A DNA stretch of 64,000 nucleotides from Paenibacillus xylanexedens (GCF_007680605.1 NZ_VEIO01000001.1:2547276-2611275), one strand, 5' to 3'. Positions 9,723-19,211 are shown, counted from the stretch's first letter. Made by a program: numbers and translations. The notes: generated from the letters alone by a model not told the origin.

Positions 9723-10475
9723 CTACTTTTCCTCTGAATAAATAAACACATAAGTACGCTCATCCGACATCTCTTCCGAGAAAACAAACGCTAACCGATC
9801 AAATCCTTTAATATCCTGCACATCTGAAATCTTCCGCTCTGCCATATACCGTACCATCTCACCTCTCGCCATTTTGGCGCGGGTTGCCTTCTCCACCATT
9901 TTCCCACCAACCATCTGTCCAAATACACAAGTGATAAAACGGGTTTCTTCTTTCAGAAAAGGAGTGATGTTTTTGCTATACTCTTTGGATGCCAGATTGA
10001 GAATGCAGTTGCTTTCGGATTGGAGCTGATCAGCCAGCTTGCTGCCCCAGAACTGGTAAAGGGATTTGAACCCCGGCCCTTGCAGCTTGCCCTGCATTTC
10101 CAACCGATACGGGGTAACCCCATCCAAAGGACGCAACATGCCATACAACCCGGATAATATGCGCAAATGTTGCTCCAGATACGACAGCTCTTCCTGCTGA
10201 AAAACGCCAGGCGCCATATATTGATATTGAATTCCTTCGTAGGCATAGATAGCTGGAGTAAGATTGGCCTTTAGGTTCATATCCCGAATCCGCTCCATGT
10301 TCAGTTCCGCGATAGCGTCGTTGCACTTCCAGAGCGTTTTGAGCTCGTCATAGGACAACGTCTGAAGCAGACTCAGGAGTTGCTCTGACTCATTTATGAA
10401 TTGCGGCATTTGTGCGCTAGCCATTAGATCGGTGTCGACCTTCATCTTTTTGGCTGGTGATATAATAATTCGCAT
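9723..10475 (-). CDS. yaaA: Peroxide stress protein YaaA (DUF328/UPF0246)
   Basis: A 250-residue cytosolic protein that opens with the diagnostic MRIIISPAKKM. It carries the family blocks LSYDELKTLWKCNDAIAELN, PAIYAYEGIQYQ, LRILSGLYGMLRPLDG and YRLEMQ, and has the usual family length. E. coli YaaA lowers free iron and so limits DNA damage under hydrogen peroxide stress; the same role is inferred here. It is a single gene with its own terminator. The ribosome binding site (GGATGG) is weak. Confidence 0.93.
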   Translation of the reverse strand: MRIIISPAKKMKVDTDLMASAQMPQFINESEQLLSLLQTLSYDELKTLWKCNDAIAELNMERIRDMNLKANLTPAIYAYEGIQYQYMAPGVFQQEELSYLEQHLRILSGLYGMLRPLDGVTPYRLEMQGKLQGPGFKSLYQFWGSKLADQLQSESNCILNLASKEYSKNITPFLKEETRFITCVFGQMVGGKMVEKATRAKMARGEMVRYMAERKISDVQDIKGFDRLAFVFSEEMSDERTYVFIYSEEK

Positions 10476-10584
10476 CGTTTCTAATCCATCCTTAATCTAC
10501 CGTTATTATGTCGTTATTCATTGTACAGGATTAGGCAGATGAATCCAATCGTGAGGCATATTAAGCTAGCGCCTTCATAAAAGT

Positions 10585-10872
10585 TTACGAATTCGGATCA
10601 GGCGCCAGCTGAATCCATTCCTCTTCTCTATAGTAGTAGATATGCTCCTCCGGATTGTCTTTAAATTGGACAACAACAGGATACATCGGCATTTTACTAC
10701 GGCGAGCTGTGATACTTATAATCGCATGCTCATCTATCCCTTTTTCAACCGTTAAATACGTCCTTAAATTATCCTCAAGTTTCTTCATATCACTCTTGTA
10801 GGAGCCATACCAAGCAAAAGAAGCAATCACTATGATTGTGAATACAACACCTATTCCTTTCAGGTATTTCAT
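10585..10872 (-). CDS. Small membrane-anchored DUF3139-type protein
   Basis: A 95-residue protein with one N-terminal membrane segment or uncleaved signal (residues 5-24), then a short extracytoplasmic domain with YLTVEKGIDEHAIISI and a late HIYYYREEEW. This matches the small DUF3139 family of Firmicutes, whose function is not known. The start has a good AAGGTGGAG site. A distant relative with the same layout lies at 25939-26283. Confidence 0.7.
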   Translation of the reverse strand: MKYLKGIGVVFTIIVIASFAWYGSYKSDMKKLEDNLRTYLTVEKGIDEHAIISITARRSKMPMYPVVVQFKDNPEEHIYYYREEEWIQLAPDPNS

Positions 10873-10976
10873 GTTTTCTCCACCTTAATCCTGCCTGTAT
10901 TTGTTGCCATGTACTAGAGCGTGTAGCTTGCTTGAGAAAAGCTCTAAATAATCCACCTTACTTTGTTAAACACAGC

Positions 10977-12161
10977 TCATTCTTCTGCATAACCGGGATA
11001 GCTTGATCTTTTTTTCAAAAGGACACAACCCAAAAAGAACGCTGCAAATAAAGTACACAAGATATACGGTATCCCCGGCTGAAGTGAGTATAGCGTCGTT
11101 CCAATTACCGGGCCTGCAAAAGAACCCACACCCTGTGCTGCAGATGCAAAAGGGGTGACATCAGCCTGCTCATGCACGCTTACTGCAAGTGAACTTGCAC
11201 TGATATAACCTGGCAGCGTGAAACCTATACCCACACCTACTATCGCGTAAGCAAGCATGTAATCGGATGGTGCGATGGTAAATAAAAAGAAGCCCAACCC
11301 CAGGAAAGCAAGACCCAACAGAAGTAACTTGTCAGGCGGCCATTTGGGGAAACGTCCAATCACTAATTGTACAGCAGCAACGATTAATCCGGCAATAGCA
11401 GAAGCAAGACCAATCATGCGAGTTGCCTCCTGTGCCGAGACAGAGAGTTTATCCTGAACGTAGAATCCCAGGGTCACTTGCAAAATAATCATCATGGTGG
11501 ACAACACCAGACCAATACTTATATACAGCCGAATACGATGATCCCACGGAGACAGCTTCACCTTTCTACGAAGGTTGGAATCTGTTGATTGACCAGGAAT
11601 CATAAAAGCAAACATGATGAACACAATGATTAAAAGAAACGCAGAAATGTACATCGGAGCAGTGAGACTATACGATGCAAAGATAGCTCCCAAGACGGGT
11701 CCAAACACAAAACCCAATCCATTGGCTGCCCCGAAAAGAGCCATGCCGCCTGTTCGTTTTTCTGCTGACGTCCATTGTATCAAGTATTCCTGAGCAATGG
11801 CCGGGATGGCTCCGAAGAAAAATCCGGCGAGTGCACGCAGCCCCAAAAACACCCAATATAGAGCACCAGAACGAGTCGTCCCTAGTTGGGCACGATCCGC
11901 AATAAAGGCAAATAACGTAATCGCTATCGTGTAACCCAATATCGCGAGTAGAAGCTTGGTCTTTCTGCGCATGGTTGTCCATTTTACCCATAGGAAACTC
12001 CCAAGGAACCAACAAAACCCGGTTATAGCAACCAAACTGCCAGACTGTATCTCTGACAAACCAAGATTCCGTGTAAGTGGACCGATAATCAAATTAAAAT
12101 TGGCTATAGAGATCATTGCGGTCAGTACTGTAATAAAGATAACAAGAAAAGATTTTTTCAT
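10977..12161 (-). CDS. MFS transporter, 12-TM drug or siderophore efflux type
   Basis: About 394 residues with twelve predicted hydrophobic segments and an MFS layout (first helix FLVIFITVLTAMISIANFN). The start at the second ATG of the frame (12161) is chosen because GTGAGG then lies at 7 bases. It begins 52 bases after the stop of the iron-siderophore permease on the same strand with no terminator between, so it is probably in the same iron-regulated transcript. In Bacillus-type genomes MFS pumps beside siderophore genes often export siderophore; that role is inferred and multidrug efflux is the alternative. Confidence 0.8.
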   Translation of the reverse strand: MKKSFLVIFITVLTAMISIANFNLIIGPLTRNLGLSEIQSGSLVAITGFCWFLGSFLWVKWTTMRRKTKLLLAILGYTIAITLFAFIADRAQLGTTRSGALYWVFLGLRALAGFFFGAIPAIAQEYLIQWTSAEKRTGGMALFGAANGLGFVFGPVLGAIFASYSLTAPMYISAFLLIIVFIMFAFMIPGQSTDSNLRRKVKLSPWDHRIRLYISIGLVLSTMMIILQVTLGFYVQDKLSVSAQEATRMIGLASAIAGLIVAAVQLVIGRFPKWPPDKLLLLGLAFLGLGFFLFTIAPSDYMLAYAIVGVGIGFTLPGYISASSLAVSVHEQADVTPFASAAQGVGSFAGPVIGTTLYSLQPGIPYILCTLFAAFFLGCVLLKKRSSYPGYAEE

Positions 12162-12213
12162 AACCATGCCTCACTTCTTAAAGACTCCCTGTGTTCCTCA
12201 CGCGGAAGCAGGG

Positions 12214-14283
12214 TTAGATCATTCGTCCTTTTCCACTTTGATACAAGAGATATAACAGATAGGGAGAGCCAATCAGAGCCACCATCAACCCGGATGGAAT
12301 TTCTTTGGGTAATGCAATCAGCCGGCCAGAAATATCTGCCGCTGTCAAAAGGATCGCTCCAATGATTGCAGCGAGAACGACCATCTTTCGATGCTGTTGA
12401 CCCGTTAAAAGCCTTGCCGCATGTGGCGCTAGCAATCCCACAAATCCAATGGTCCCTACGGTAGCCACAACCGTTGAAGCCAGAGTTACACCTATCGCGG
12501 CAGCGATTAATCTGGACCGCTGGACATGCAGTCCAAGCCCCAACGCAACCCCATCATCGAAAGCCAATAGTTCTACACGTTTACCAAGCCACCATGCTAT
12601 CGGTAATAATAAGAAACTAGCCAGCACAAGGGGAATGGCATCCGACCACCCTCGCGCATACGTGCTGCCTGCCAACCAGATTAAAGCTGCGGAAAAACTC
12701 GTTGTTTTCAAAACAAGGAACTGAATCAGAGCCGTGCCTACGGCAGTAACACTGATGCCTCCCAAGATCAGTATTCCGGGGTTGAATCCACTTCTCCAAG
12801 CAATGCCGAAGACAATCATGGCCGCGATTACAGCCCCTATAAAAGCAAAGATCGTCAGCACCCACCCGGGTGCATAAGGCCAAATCACCAATATCGTCAA
12901 AACGCCGCTACCCGCACCTGACGTTACACCAATGACAGAGGGATCAGCCAGCGGATTACGAACGGCGCCTTGGATCAGCAGTCCGGCGACGGCAAGAGCT
13001 GCTCCGCCAAACAGAGCGGCGGTTAGTCGTGGTAAACGCAAGTTCCATACAATATGCCGCAATTGCTCATCTCCATATCCAAAAATGGCAAGCCACAGCT
13101 GCTTTGCAGATAACGCCATACCGCCTGTGCGCATGATTCCATAGAGTAAAAGCAGGAACAGCAGTACTCCCAGTATCGTACAAAGTAATGGGAAAGCGAT
13201 TTTAGTTTGGATAGTCCTCCCGGACATTCCTGTTTTGGAATGCGTTGCATGCCCTCCAGCTTTGGATTTTCTCATGCGCATAATCATCCATATCAACCAT
13301 GGCCCACCGATGGCTGCCGTTACAGCTCCAACCGGAAGATTCCCGTATGTGGCCTGAAACGGATATGTCAGAGCGTCGGCACCGAGTAAAATGCCAGCCC
13401 CCAACACGGCACTTGCTGGCAGAAGGATGTGGTGTTTCCTGATTCCCATAAGCCGGATCATATGAGGAGCAAGCAGACCTACAAAACCGATCGGTCCTGC
13501 CAGGCTCACACTGACCGTTGCCAGTAGAACTGCGATGACAAACATCATTAGTTTGGTTTGTAGAACCCGCTGGCCCAATGAAGCCGCAGATTCCTCGCCA
13601 AACCCTAGCAGATCCAGTGATTTCATAAATGAAACAACGAACGCCAAAGCCAAAATAATCCAGGGCCAAGTTGCCTGAACCCCGTTCCAATTATTTTGAG
13701 CAAGTGATCCTGACCCCCACGCAAATAGACTCTTGGCATCTTCCAAAAAAAGAATTTGAGCTACGCTCGTAAAGGAAGACAACAACAAGGTGACAATCAT
13801 ACCTGCTAACACAACACGAATGGGCGTTGAACGGGAACCTCCTGCCAAAACATAGACCACAAATACGGCTCCAAATCCTCCTGCAAGAGCAAACACCAGC
13901 GGAAAACGCGAGATAAACGCAGGAAATGCTATTGTTCCAACAACCACTGCAAAGTAAGCGCCAGCATTGATGCCTAACGTGCCCGCCGAAGCGAGAGGAT
14001 TACGAAGAACCGTTTGTAACAAAGCACCTGCTACAGCCAGCGCCGCTCCACAAAGCAGACCCGCAACCGTTCTGGGAAGACGAAATTGCCAGATCATCTG
14101 ATCGGATGCTGTTCCCTGTCCATACAAGAAGGCTTGCATAACATCAGACAACCCCATGTTTACTTGTCCCTGTGAGAGATTGATCATAAGCATCAAGAGC
14201 AAAAACAGGATACAGCCCAGTACAATCCCAAATGTCTTCACGCCCTGCCTACCTGCTAATAAGTTGAAAAGATATCTTCTCAT
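12214..14283 (-). CDS. Fused double FecCD-type iron-siderophore ABC permease (FhuB-like)
   Basis: 689 residues from the ATG at 14283, which overlaps the stop codon of the binding-protein gene (ATGA). An upstream in-frame start would lie inside that gene and is rejected. The protein holds two complete FecCD domains, about residues 1-335 and 350-689. Each contains the family blocks LRLPRTxAxLxxGAALAVAGxLLQ, RNPLAxP..G.xxGA and TVGxIGFVGLLAPHxxRL. Two domains in one chain, as in E. coli FhuB, form the whole membrane channel. In Bacillus the related YfiZ and YfhA are separate proteins. No ATPase gene is nearby, so a shared ATPase (YusV/FhuC type) encoded elsewhere is likely. Confidence 0.92.
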   Translation of the reverse strand: MRRYLFNLLAGRQGVKTFGIVLGCILFLLLMLMINLSQGQVNMGLSDVMQAFLYGQGTASDQMIWQFRLPRTVAGLLCGAALAVAGALLQTVLRNPLASAGTLGINAGAYFAVVVGTIAFPAFISRFPLVFALAGGFGAVFVVYVLAGGSRSTPIRVVLAGMIVTLLLSSFTSVAQILFLEDAKSLFAWGSGSLAQNNWNGVQATWPWIILALAFVVSFMKSLDLLGFGEESAASLGQRVLQTKLMMFVIAVLLATVSVSLAGPIGFVGLLAPHMIRLMGIRKHHILLPASAVLGAGILLGADALTYPFQATYGNLPVGAVTAAIGGPWLIWMIMRMRKSKAGGHATHSKTGMSGRTIQTKIAFPLLCTILGVLLFLLLLYGIMRTGGMALSAKQLWLAIFGYGDEQLRHIVWNLRLPRLTAALFGGAALAVAGLLIQGAVRNPLADPSVIGVTSGAGSGVLTILVIWPYAPGWVLTIFAFIGAVIAAMIVFGIAWRSGFNPGILILGGISVTAVGTALIQFLVLKTTSFSAALIWLAGSTYARGWSDAIPLVLASFLLLPIAWWLGKRVELLAFDDGVALGLGLHVQRSRLIAAAIGVTLASTVVATVGTIGFVGLLAPHAARLLTGQQHRKMVVLAAIIGAILLTAADISGRLIALPKEIPSGLMVALIGSPYLLYLLYQSGKGRMI

Positions 14284-15284
14284 TGCTTCATAAGTGCTTT
14301 CACCGTTTCTTGCACAAGCAATTTGGCACTGATTGGCCCGCCGTATCCCCAAATCTGTCTGTCTAATGGATACACACGATTTTGCTTGACAAATTCCAGC
14401 CCTTTCCACAAGGCATTCTCCTGAAGCTGTCTCTCCAATCCACCACTTGAATCCGTATTAATATAAATAAATTCTGCCTGTTGCAGATCCGTTAGAGCTT
14501 CAACATTTGTCGCTGTCCCACCCAGTTGTTCGAATTTCCCTGAATCGTAAACATTGTTCAAACCGATCTTCTCTAAAATATTTACGCCCTGCGAATTGTC
14601 TGTAAAAAGCATGATCGTTGGTCCGGATTGGCCCGGCATTAACTGCGCAAGTACAATTTCCTTGCCCTCTATTCCTGCATCTTTCAATTTTACTTCGGCC
14701 TCATCATATACGGTCTGCAACGCTTTAAGCTGCTGTTCGGCTTCTTCCTTCCGACCCACCATGTCCGCAATCGTTCGAAACGTCTCGATCATCTCTTCAT
14801 ACTGATCCTTTCCTTCGGGCGGATAGGGATCAAATACCATGGTGGGAGCAATGTCCTGTAACATTCCATAATTCTTTTTCGCAAAATATACATTGGTAAG
14901 GATTAGGTCTGGTTTTAATTCCGCAATCTTTTCGAGATTCGGCTCCTGACGGCCACCCACATCCGTTACGGTTGGACCAAGTGCCGGCTCAATGTTAACA
15001 ATCGTATTGAACCCTGTTTTGGAAGCAATATCGGCTACACCCACGGGTTGAATGCCTAAAGCGAGCAAATCCTCCGTATAATTAAAATCCAGTGTGACGA
15101 TTCGTTTGGGCGTACCTTTCAACTCCAATGTTCCCAGCGGATGCGTGAACGTCCGAACCTCATCCGATGAACCTGTCGTACTCTCGTCTGTTGCTGTCTT
15201 CTCATTGGAACTGGATGCACAACCAGCCAACAACACCAACGTACTGATCAATACCATGATGGTTGAACCAACCTTAAATCTCAT
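14280..15284 (-). CDS. Iron-siderophore binding lipoprotein (FhuD/YfiY type)
   Basis: 334 residues from the ATG at 15284, chosen because GGGAGG lies 9 bases upstream and the signal peptide then starts directly (MRFKVGSTIMVLISTLVLLAGC). LLAGC is a lipobox, so the protein is anchored on the outer face of the membrane. The mature part is a class III periplasmic-binding fold: PKRIVTLDFNYTEDLLALG, then EPNLEKIAELKPDLIL and a long central helix. It should capture a ferric siderophore and hand it to the fused permease encoded by the overlapping next gene. A near-perfect Fur box lies 32 bases upstream. Confidence 0.92.
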   Translation of the reverse strand: MRFKVGSTIMVLISTLVLLAGCASSSNEKTATDESTTGSSDEVRTFTHPLGTLELKGTPKRIVTLDFNYTEDLLALGIQPVGVADIASKTGFNTIVNIEPALGPTVTDVGGRQEPNLEKIAELKPDLILTNVYFAKKNYGMLQDIAPTMVFDPYPPEGKDQYEEMIETFRTIADMVGRKEEAEQQLKALQTVYDEAEVKLKDAGIEGKEIVLAQLMPGQSGPTIMLFTDNSQGVNILEKIGLNNVYDSGKFEQLGGTATNVEALTDLQQAEFIYINTDSSGGLERQLQENALWKGLEFVKQNRVYPLDRQIWGYGGPISAKLLVQETVKALMKQ

Positions 15285-15315
15285 CTTGTATGTCCTCCCT
15301 GATTTTGTTTTCCAA

Positions 15316-15330
15316 TGAGAATGATTATCA
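15316..15330 (-). promoter_or_regulatory. Fur box upstream of the siderophore-binding gene
   Basis: TGAGAATGATTATCA differs by one base from the 7-1-7 Fur consensus TGATAATGATTATCA. It lies 32 bases before the lipoprotein start, where bound Fur would block the promoter when iron is sufficient. Confidence 0.88.
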
Positions 15331-15420
15331 CATGTCAAGGGAGGAGCTTTCTACCTGCTGGGGATTTTTATTCACCTGCAGCGGACTGAACCTGAAAAAT
15401 GGAGATTCGCTAAATGGGAA

Positions 15421-15466
15421 CGAAAAGACCTCCAAAACCACGAGTGAAGTGGGCTGGAGGTCTTCA
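15421..15466 (-). terminator. Terminator after the AraC-type regulator
   Basis: Stem AGACCTCC (15426-15433) pairs with GGAGGTCT (15456-15463), with a second inner stem CCAC/GTGG. On the minus strand it is followed by TTTTCGTT. It separates the regulator from the siderophore operon, which therefore needs its own promoter at the Fur box. Confidence 0.75.
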
Positions 15467-15476
15467 TTTTGCTTTT

Positions 15477-16487
15477 TCAAGAAAAGCTTTCATTCTGCTT
15501 GTGTCGAGTTTGTTGTATAAATTCGCTCGGATTACAGTTATATTTTTTTCGAAAGGCTGAAGCAAAATTACTAGGGTTGCTATAACCCACTGATACCGAA
15601 GCCTCACATACCTTCATCTGATTGGTTTCAAGTAGCCAGGCCGCTTTTTGGAGACGTTGATCACGCACCAGGTCGAAGATCGTCATGCCGAACAATTCAC
15701 GGAAACCTTTCTTCAGCTTCGTCGTGCTTAGCCCAACGGTTTTGGATAATGCCTGAATGGAGAGAGGTTGTTCCAAATGGTTTACAATCACTTGCCGAGC
15801 CAGATGTAACTTCTCCAGATCATTTCTGCTCTGAATCGGGATGGTCCTATCAGGTGAATTCCACTCTTCCTGCTCGTTCATGAATAGCAGAATCAGCTCC
15901 AACGTCTTACTTTCTATGAATAAACGCTTCATTGCTCCTGTATAGCTGCATGCCAGCATTTCATATACGATCTTTTGGGTCATTGGATTCAAGCGATGAT
16001 GGCGAATGGTATTTCGATAGTGTTGAATCATCCGTTCCAGCCTGCTGTGTTCCGTTGGTGTCTCGAAATAGTCAACTAATACCTTGGGATCGAGTCTCAC
16101 TTTTACCCCATAGCTCTTAGTCACAGCGCTTGTCTCTATATATACCTTCGTACGATCTGTAAAAAATACCGTATGTCCCGGAGAATCGGATGTCGTGGTA
16201 GGTGTACTGTTCCATTCACAATATCCTTCTCCGCTTAGCCGATAGGCAAGACCCAAAACCTGACAATCCTGATCAATGCGTAGCTTCAGATTCTCCCGTA
16301 ATACGAGGTTTTCAATGAGTACCTCCATACCTGGTCGGATCATCATACGCATAATAGATCCATGACCCAACCTTTCCGGCAGCTTTAATTGCTGCTCCCA
16401 CCCTCTCAAAGACAACTGGCTATCCATACCTTCAGATAAATGATCCATATATTGATGAACATCTGTTAATTGGAATTGATGTAACAT
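15477..16487 (-). CDS. AraC-family regulator, PchR-like (probable siderophore-responsive activator)
   Basis: 336 residues. Residues 1 to about 230 are a ligand or sensor part of the PchR/YbtA kind. The C-terminal 100 residues are a standard AraC DNA-binding domain with two helix-turn-helix units: LSIQALSKTVGLSTTKLKKG and VCEASVSVGYSNPSNFASAF, ending in the NPSEF family signature. ATG at 16487 follows AGAGGGG at 8 bases. Its place directly upstream of a Fur-controlled siderophore uptake operon suggests it activates that operon when the siderophore is present, as PchR does. A palindrome resembling a Fur box lies in its own upstream region. Confidence 0.85.
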   Translation of the reverse strand: MLHQFQLTDVHQYMDHLSEGMDSQLSLRGWEQQLKLPERLGHGSIMRMMIRPGMEVLIENLVLRENLKLRIDQDCQVLGLAYRLSGEGYCEWNSTPTTTSDSPGHTVFFTDRTKVYIETSAVTKSYGVKVRLDPKVLVDYFETPTEHSRLERMIQHYRNTIRHHRLNPMTQKIVYEMLACSYTGAMKRLFIESKTLELILLFMNEQEEWNSPDRTIPIQSRNDLEKLHLARQVIVNHLEQPLSIQALSKTVGLSTTKLKKGFRELFGMTIFDLVRDQRLQKAAWLLETNQMKVCEASVSVGYSNPSNFASAFRKKYNCNPSEFIQQTRHKQNESFS

Positions 16488-16515
16488 AGGAGAACCCCTC
16501 TTTCACGATGAATAT

Positions 16516-16530
16516 CGAGAACCATTCTCA
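16516..16530 (-). promoter_or_regulatory. Candidate weak Fur box upstream of the AraC regulator
   Basis: Minus strand TGAGAATGGTTCTCG is a palindrome with about 11 of 15 matches to the 7-1-7 Fur consensus, 29 bases before the regulator start. Position and symmetry support it, but the match is moderate. Confidence 0.5.
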
Positions 16531-16569
16531 CTATATACGATAAAACATACCTTCTCAAGATAGGTAACA

Positions 16570-16596
16570 CAAAAAAAGCGAAGTGAACACTTCGCT
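16570..16596 (-). terminator. Terminator downstream of the SleB-like gene
   Basis: Stem AGCGAAGTG (16577-16585) with CACTTCGCT (16588-16596), followed by seven T on the minus strand, 130 bases after the hydrolase stop codon. Confidence 0.75.
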
Positions 16597-16728
16597 GAAA
16601 TGGACCCCGAACAAATACCTGCAGATGAGCAGTGTACAGCCAGAGTCCCTTGTTGTATCAAAAATCTACTATTGCCCTATCTATCACCTAATCAGCCACT
16701 TCATACAAGCCCACCTTATCCAGTAAAC

Positions 16729-17715
16729 TTATCTCGTAAAATCATGCTGCCCAATCGTCAGCAGTGTCGGTCTGCTCTTGCTCCACTCGGACGTGGCAAT
16801 TTTCGGATTGTAATAAAATAGCGCGCCATGCGTTGGGTCGACACCGTTGAGAGCTTGGCGTGCAGCCTTGAACGAGGTTGCAGTTGGCTTCAGATTAAAT
16901 TGACCATCGTCTACCGCTGTGAACTGGCCTTTCTGGAAAATGACTTCGGAGATCGATGACGGGAACTCTCCCGATTGTACCCGGTTTAAGACAACTGCTC
17001 CTACAGCAACTTGTCCTTCAAAAGATTCCCCACGCGCTTCCCCATGGATCAGCTTCGCCAGTTGACGCAGCGTTTCACCTTCGGCTTTGACTTTTTGGTT
17101 TAGCCTGTTCAGCGTCACAGGCCCTGCTACACCATCGGCGCTTAGTCCCTGCGCTTGTTGGAACTCGCGAACGGCGCTCTTGGTAATCGTACCATAATAA
17201 CCTGTCACTCCAGCGTCAAAATATCCTAACTCGTTCAGCTGCTCTTGCAATTGCACCACATGTTCACTGCGAATGCCTTGCTCCAATTTTTGTGCCCCAG
17301 CCGAAGGCGCGGCAACGGTAAGTCCCAGCGTCATGGCACAGGCACCAAGAAGCATACTGAATCGGCCTGCTCTTTTGTTCGTCTTTCTCCCCCTGCGATG
17401 GGTGACTTTACGACTGACGGTGATAGGAGCTAGCTCAATCACATCGCTTCCCGTGTAACCGCTGTGCATCCCACTCTCTTTAATGCTCTCGGTATAGCCA
17501 TAAATCACATTCACCCCGGCGGCATCATCTATTCGTACCATTTCGTACACGCTATGCTCTTCATTCGCCATATGCTTTTCATTCCATTTTATCTTCTCAT
17601 CAATGATACCTTCTGAATTTATTTCCTTGATACTTTCTGTATTCATTTGATTCTTTTCTCGCAATACATTCATTACCAACGTCTGATCCATCTCAAATCT
17701 ATTCTTATTCGTCAT
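16729..17715 (-). CDS. SleB-type cell wall / spore cortex hydrolase with peptidoglycan-binding domain
   Basis: 328 residues. An unusual charged cytosolic N-terminus of about 115 residues is followed by a membrane or signal segment (about 117-142, SMLLGACAMTLGLTVAAPSAGA). Next comes a PG_binding_1 domain (about 145-205, RSEHVVQLQEQLNELGYFD), then a hydrolase-2/SleB catalytic domain (about 210-328) with LAKLIHGEARGESFEGQ, whose glutamate in HGEARGE is the expected catalytic residue, and LFYYNP near the end. SleB/CwlJ-type enzymes cleave muramic-lactam or cell wall glycan. The long N-terminus before the signal segment is odd for a secreted SleB and suggests a membrane-anchored protein with a cytosolic tail. 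GGAGGG precedes the start. Confidence 0.86.
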   Translation of the reverse strand: MTNKNRFEMDQTLVMNVLREKNQMNTESIKEINSEGIIDEKIKWNEKHMANEEHSVYEMVRIDDAAGVNVIYGYTESIKESGMHSGYTGSDVIELAPITVSRKVTHRRGRKTNKRAGRFSMLLGACAMTLGLTVAAPSAGAQKLEQGIRSEHVVQLQEQLNELGYFDAGVTGYYGTITKSAVREFQQAQGLSADGVAGPVTLNRLNQKVKAEGETLRQLAKLIHGEARGESFEGQVAVGAVVLNRVQSGEFPSSISEVIFQKGQFTAVDDGQFNLKPTATSFKAARQALNGVDPTHGALFYYNPKIATSEWSKSRPTLLTIGQHDFTR

Positions 17716-17861
17716 TTCATTAACCCTCCATTTTTCTGAATCCAGTTATACGGCTTCCCCCTGAATCCTCTCGGATGGACATCCCGAGTGTCATTATAGG
17801 ATATCGAAAATAACACGTCTATCGGACCGATGGAGCATGAAAAAATGAGTCCTGCACATAT

Positions 17862-17904
17862 CAAAAAGAGGCATGAGCCCATGGTCGTATCAGGGTCATA
17901 CCTC
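17862..17904 (-). terminator. Terminator after the NiaP-like transporter
   Basis: Imperfect stem between 17868-17880 and 17893-17904 (GAGG, TATGACCC/GGGCTCAT), followed by five T on the minus strand, 90 bases after the transporter stop. Confidence 0.65.
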
Positions 17905-17993
17905 TTCTTATATCAACCTTGTTCCGCTTGTCCAGCCGCCATTTTCGTAGGCAAACAGACCCCCACAAAAGTTGCGCTAAAATTTTGTAACGA

Positions 17994-19211
17994 TTATTCG
18001 GCGAGTTCCTGCCCTTTCGTTTCCCGACCCCAGAATAGCACGGCAGCTGCTCCAATGAGAATGGTCACGAAGAAAATCGTGAAAATCAGGCTGATCGGAA
18101 CCGCCCGCTGAACAAGCATACCTACCATAAATGGTGCAAGTACGCCGCCGATCCGACCAACCGATGTAGCTAGTCCAACGCCTGTGGAACGAACCGAAGT
18201 CGGATACAATTCAGGGCTGTATGCGTACAATCCGCCCCAGGCTCCAAGGTTGAAGAACGATAAGCAGATTCCGGCGGCCAAAATAGTCGCTTCGGTTGTA
18301 GCCAGTCCAAAGGCAATCGCACTGAACGCAGTCAAAGTAAGGTAAACGACCAGTACAAACTTCCGGCCAAATCGTTCAATGAAATACGCAGCAGTAAAAT
18401 AACCTGGTAGTTGTGCAATCGTCATGATCAGCACATACTGGAAACTTTTGACCAATGTAAAACCTTTCGCCATCACAACCGAAGGCAACCACAAGAACAT
18501 GCCATAATACGAGAAAATAACAGTAAACCACAAAATCCATAGCATTAATGTGGTCCGGCGATGCGGTGCAGACCAGACGGTCGCAACCTTCTCGCGGAAC
18601 GTGGTTTTATGCAATTTCGTGTGATTCTTGTACCGCGGAGGATCTTGGATGGCACGACGTAAATACAGCGCGTAGAACGCCGGAAGTGCTCCGATGGCAA
18701 ATGCAATTCTCCACCCATACTCAGGGATGACAAAATTGGCAATCAGCGCCGATACAATCCAGCCCCCTGCCCAGAAGCTTTCCAATAACACAACCGCACG
18801 TCCACGTTCCGCTGTAGGCATCGATTCCGATACCAGCGTAGATGCTACGGGCAACTCGCCACCAAGGCCAATCCCTGCAACGAGACGCAGTGCGCACAAG
18901 ACCGCAAAACCAGTAGCGAGTGCTGATAGACCGCTTGCAATGGTAAAGATCAGCAACGTCCACATTAGAATCGCTTTTCGTCCAAAACGGTCTGCAAGAG
19001 CACCTGCAAGCAAGGCACCCAGTGCCATCCCGATAGAGTTGATACTTGTAAGCACCCCAACTTGTCCGGGACTAAGACTCCACTCCTTCGCGAGTGCAGC
19101 TACGATAAAGGAGATCATGCCGACCTCCATCGCATCAAACAGCCAGCTCATACCGGCACTGAACAGCAGCTTGCGCTGCTTGGGGTTCCGCAACACTTCC
19201 AATTTACTCAT
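17994..19211 (-). CDS. MFS transporter, NiaP-like (metabolite:H+ symporter subfamily)
   Basis: 405 residues with twelve hydrophobic segments. The MFS signatures are ADRFGRKAILMW after helix 2, RLVAGIGLGGELPVAS in helix 4 and IERFGRKF in the second half. The opening KLLFSAGMSWLFDAMEVGMISFI and the SESMPTAERGRAVVLLESFWAGGW block resemble B. subtilis NiaP (YceI), a nicotinate importer, but related carriers take aromatic acids or sugars, so the substrate is open. It lies downstream of the sugar-type ABC operon with a 162-base gap and may be an extra member of that transcript or independent. Confidence 0.82.
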   Translation of the reverse strand: MSKLEVLRNPKQRKLLFSAGMSWLFDAMEVGMISFIVAALAKEWSLSPGQVGVLTSINSIGMALGALLAGALADRFGRKAILMWTLLIFTIASGLSALATGFAVLCALRLVAGIGLGGELPVASTLVSESMPTAERGRAVVLLESFWAGGWIVSALIANFVIPEYGWRIAFAIGALPAFYALYLRRAIQDPPRYKNHTKLHKTTFREKVATVWSAPHRRTTLMLWILWFTVIFSYYGMFLWLPSVVMAKGFTLVKSFQYVLIMTIAQLPGYFTAAYFIERFGRKFVLVVYLTLTAFSAIAFGLATTEATILAAGICLSFFNLGAWGGLYAYSPELYPTSVRSTGVGLATSVGRIGGVLAPFMVGMLVQRAVPISLIFTIFFVTILIGAAAVLFWGRETKGQELAE

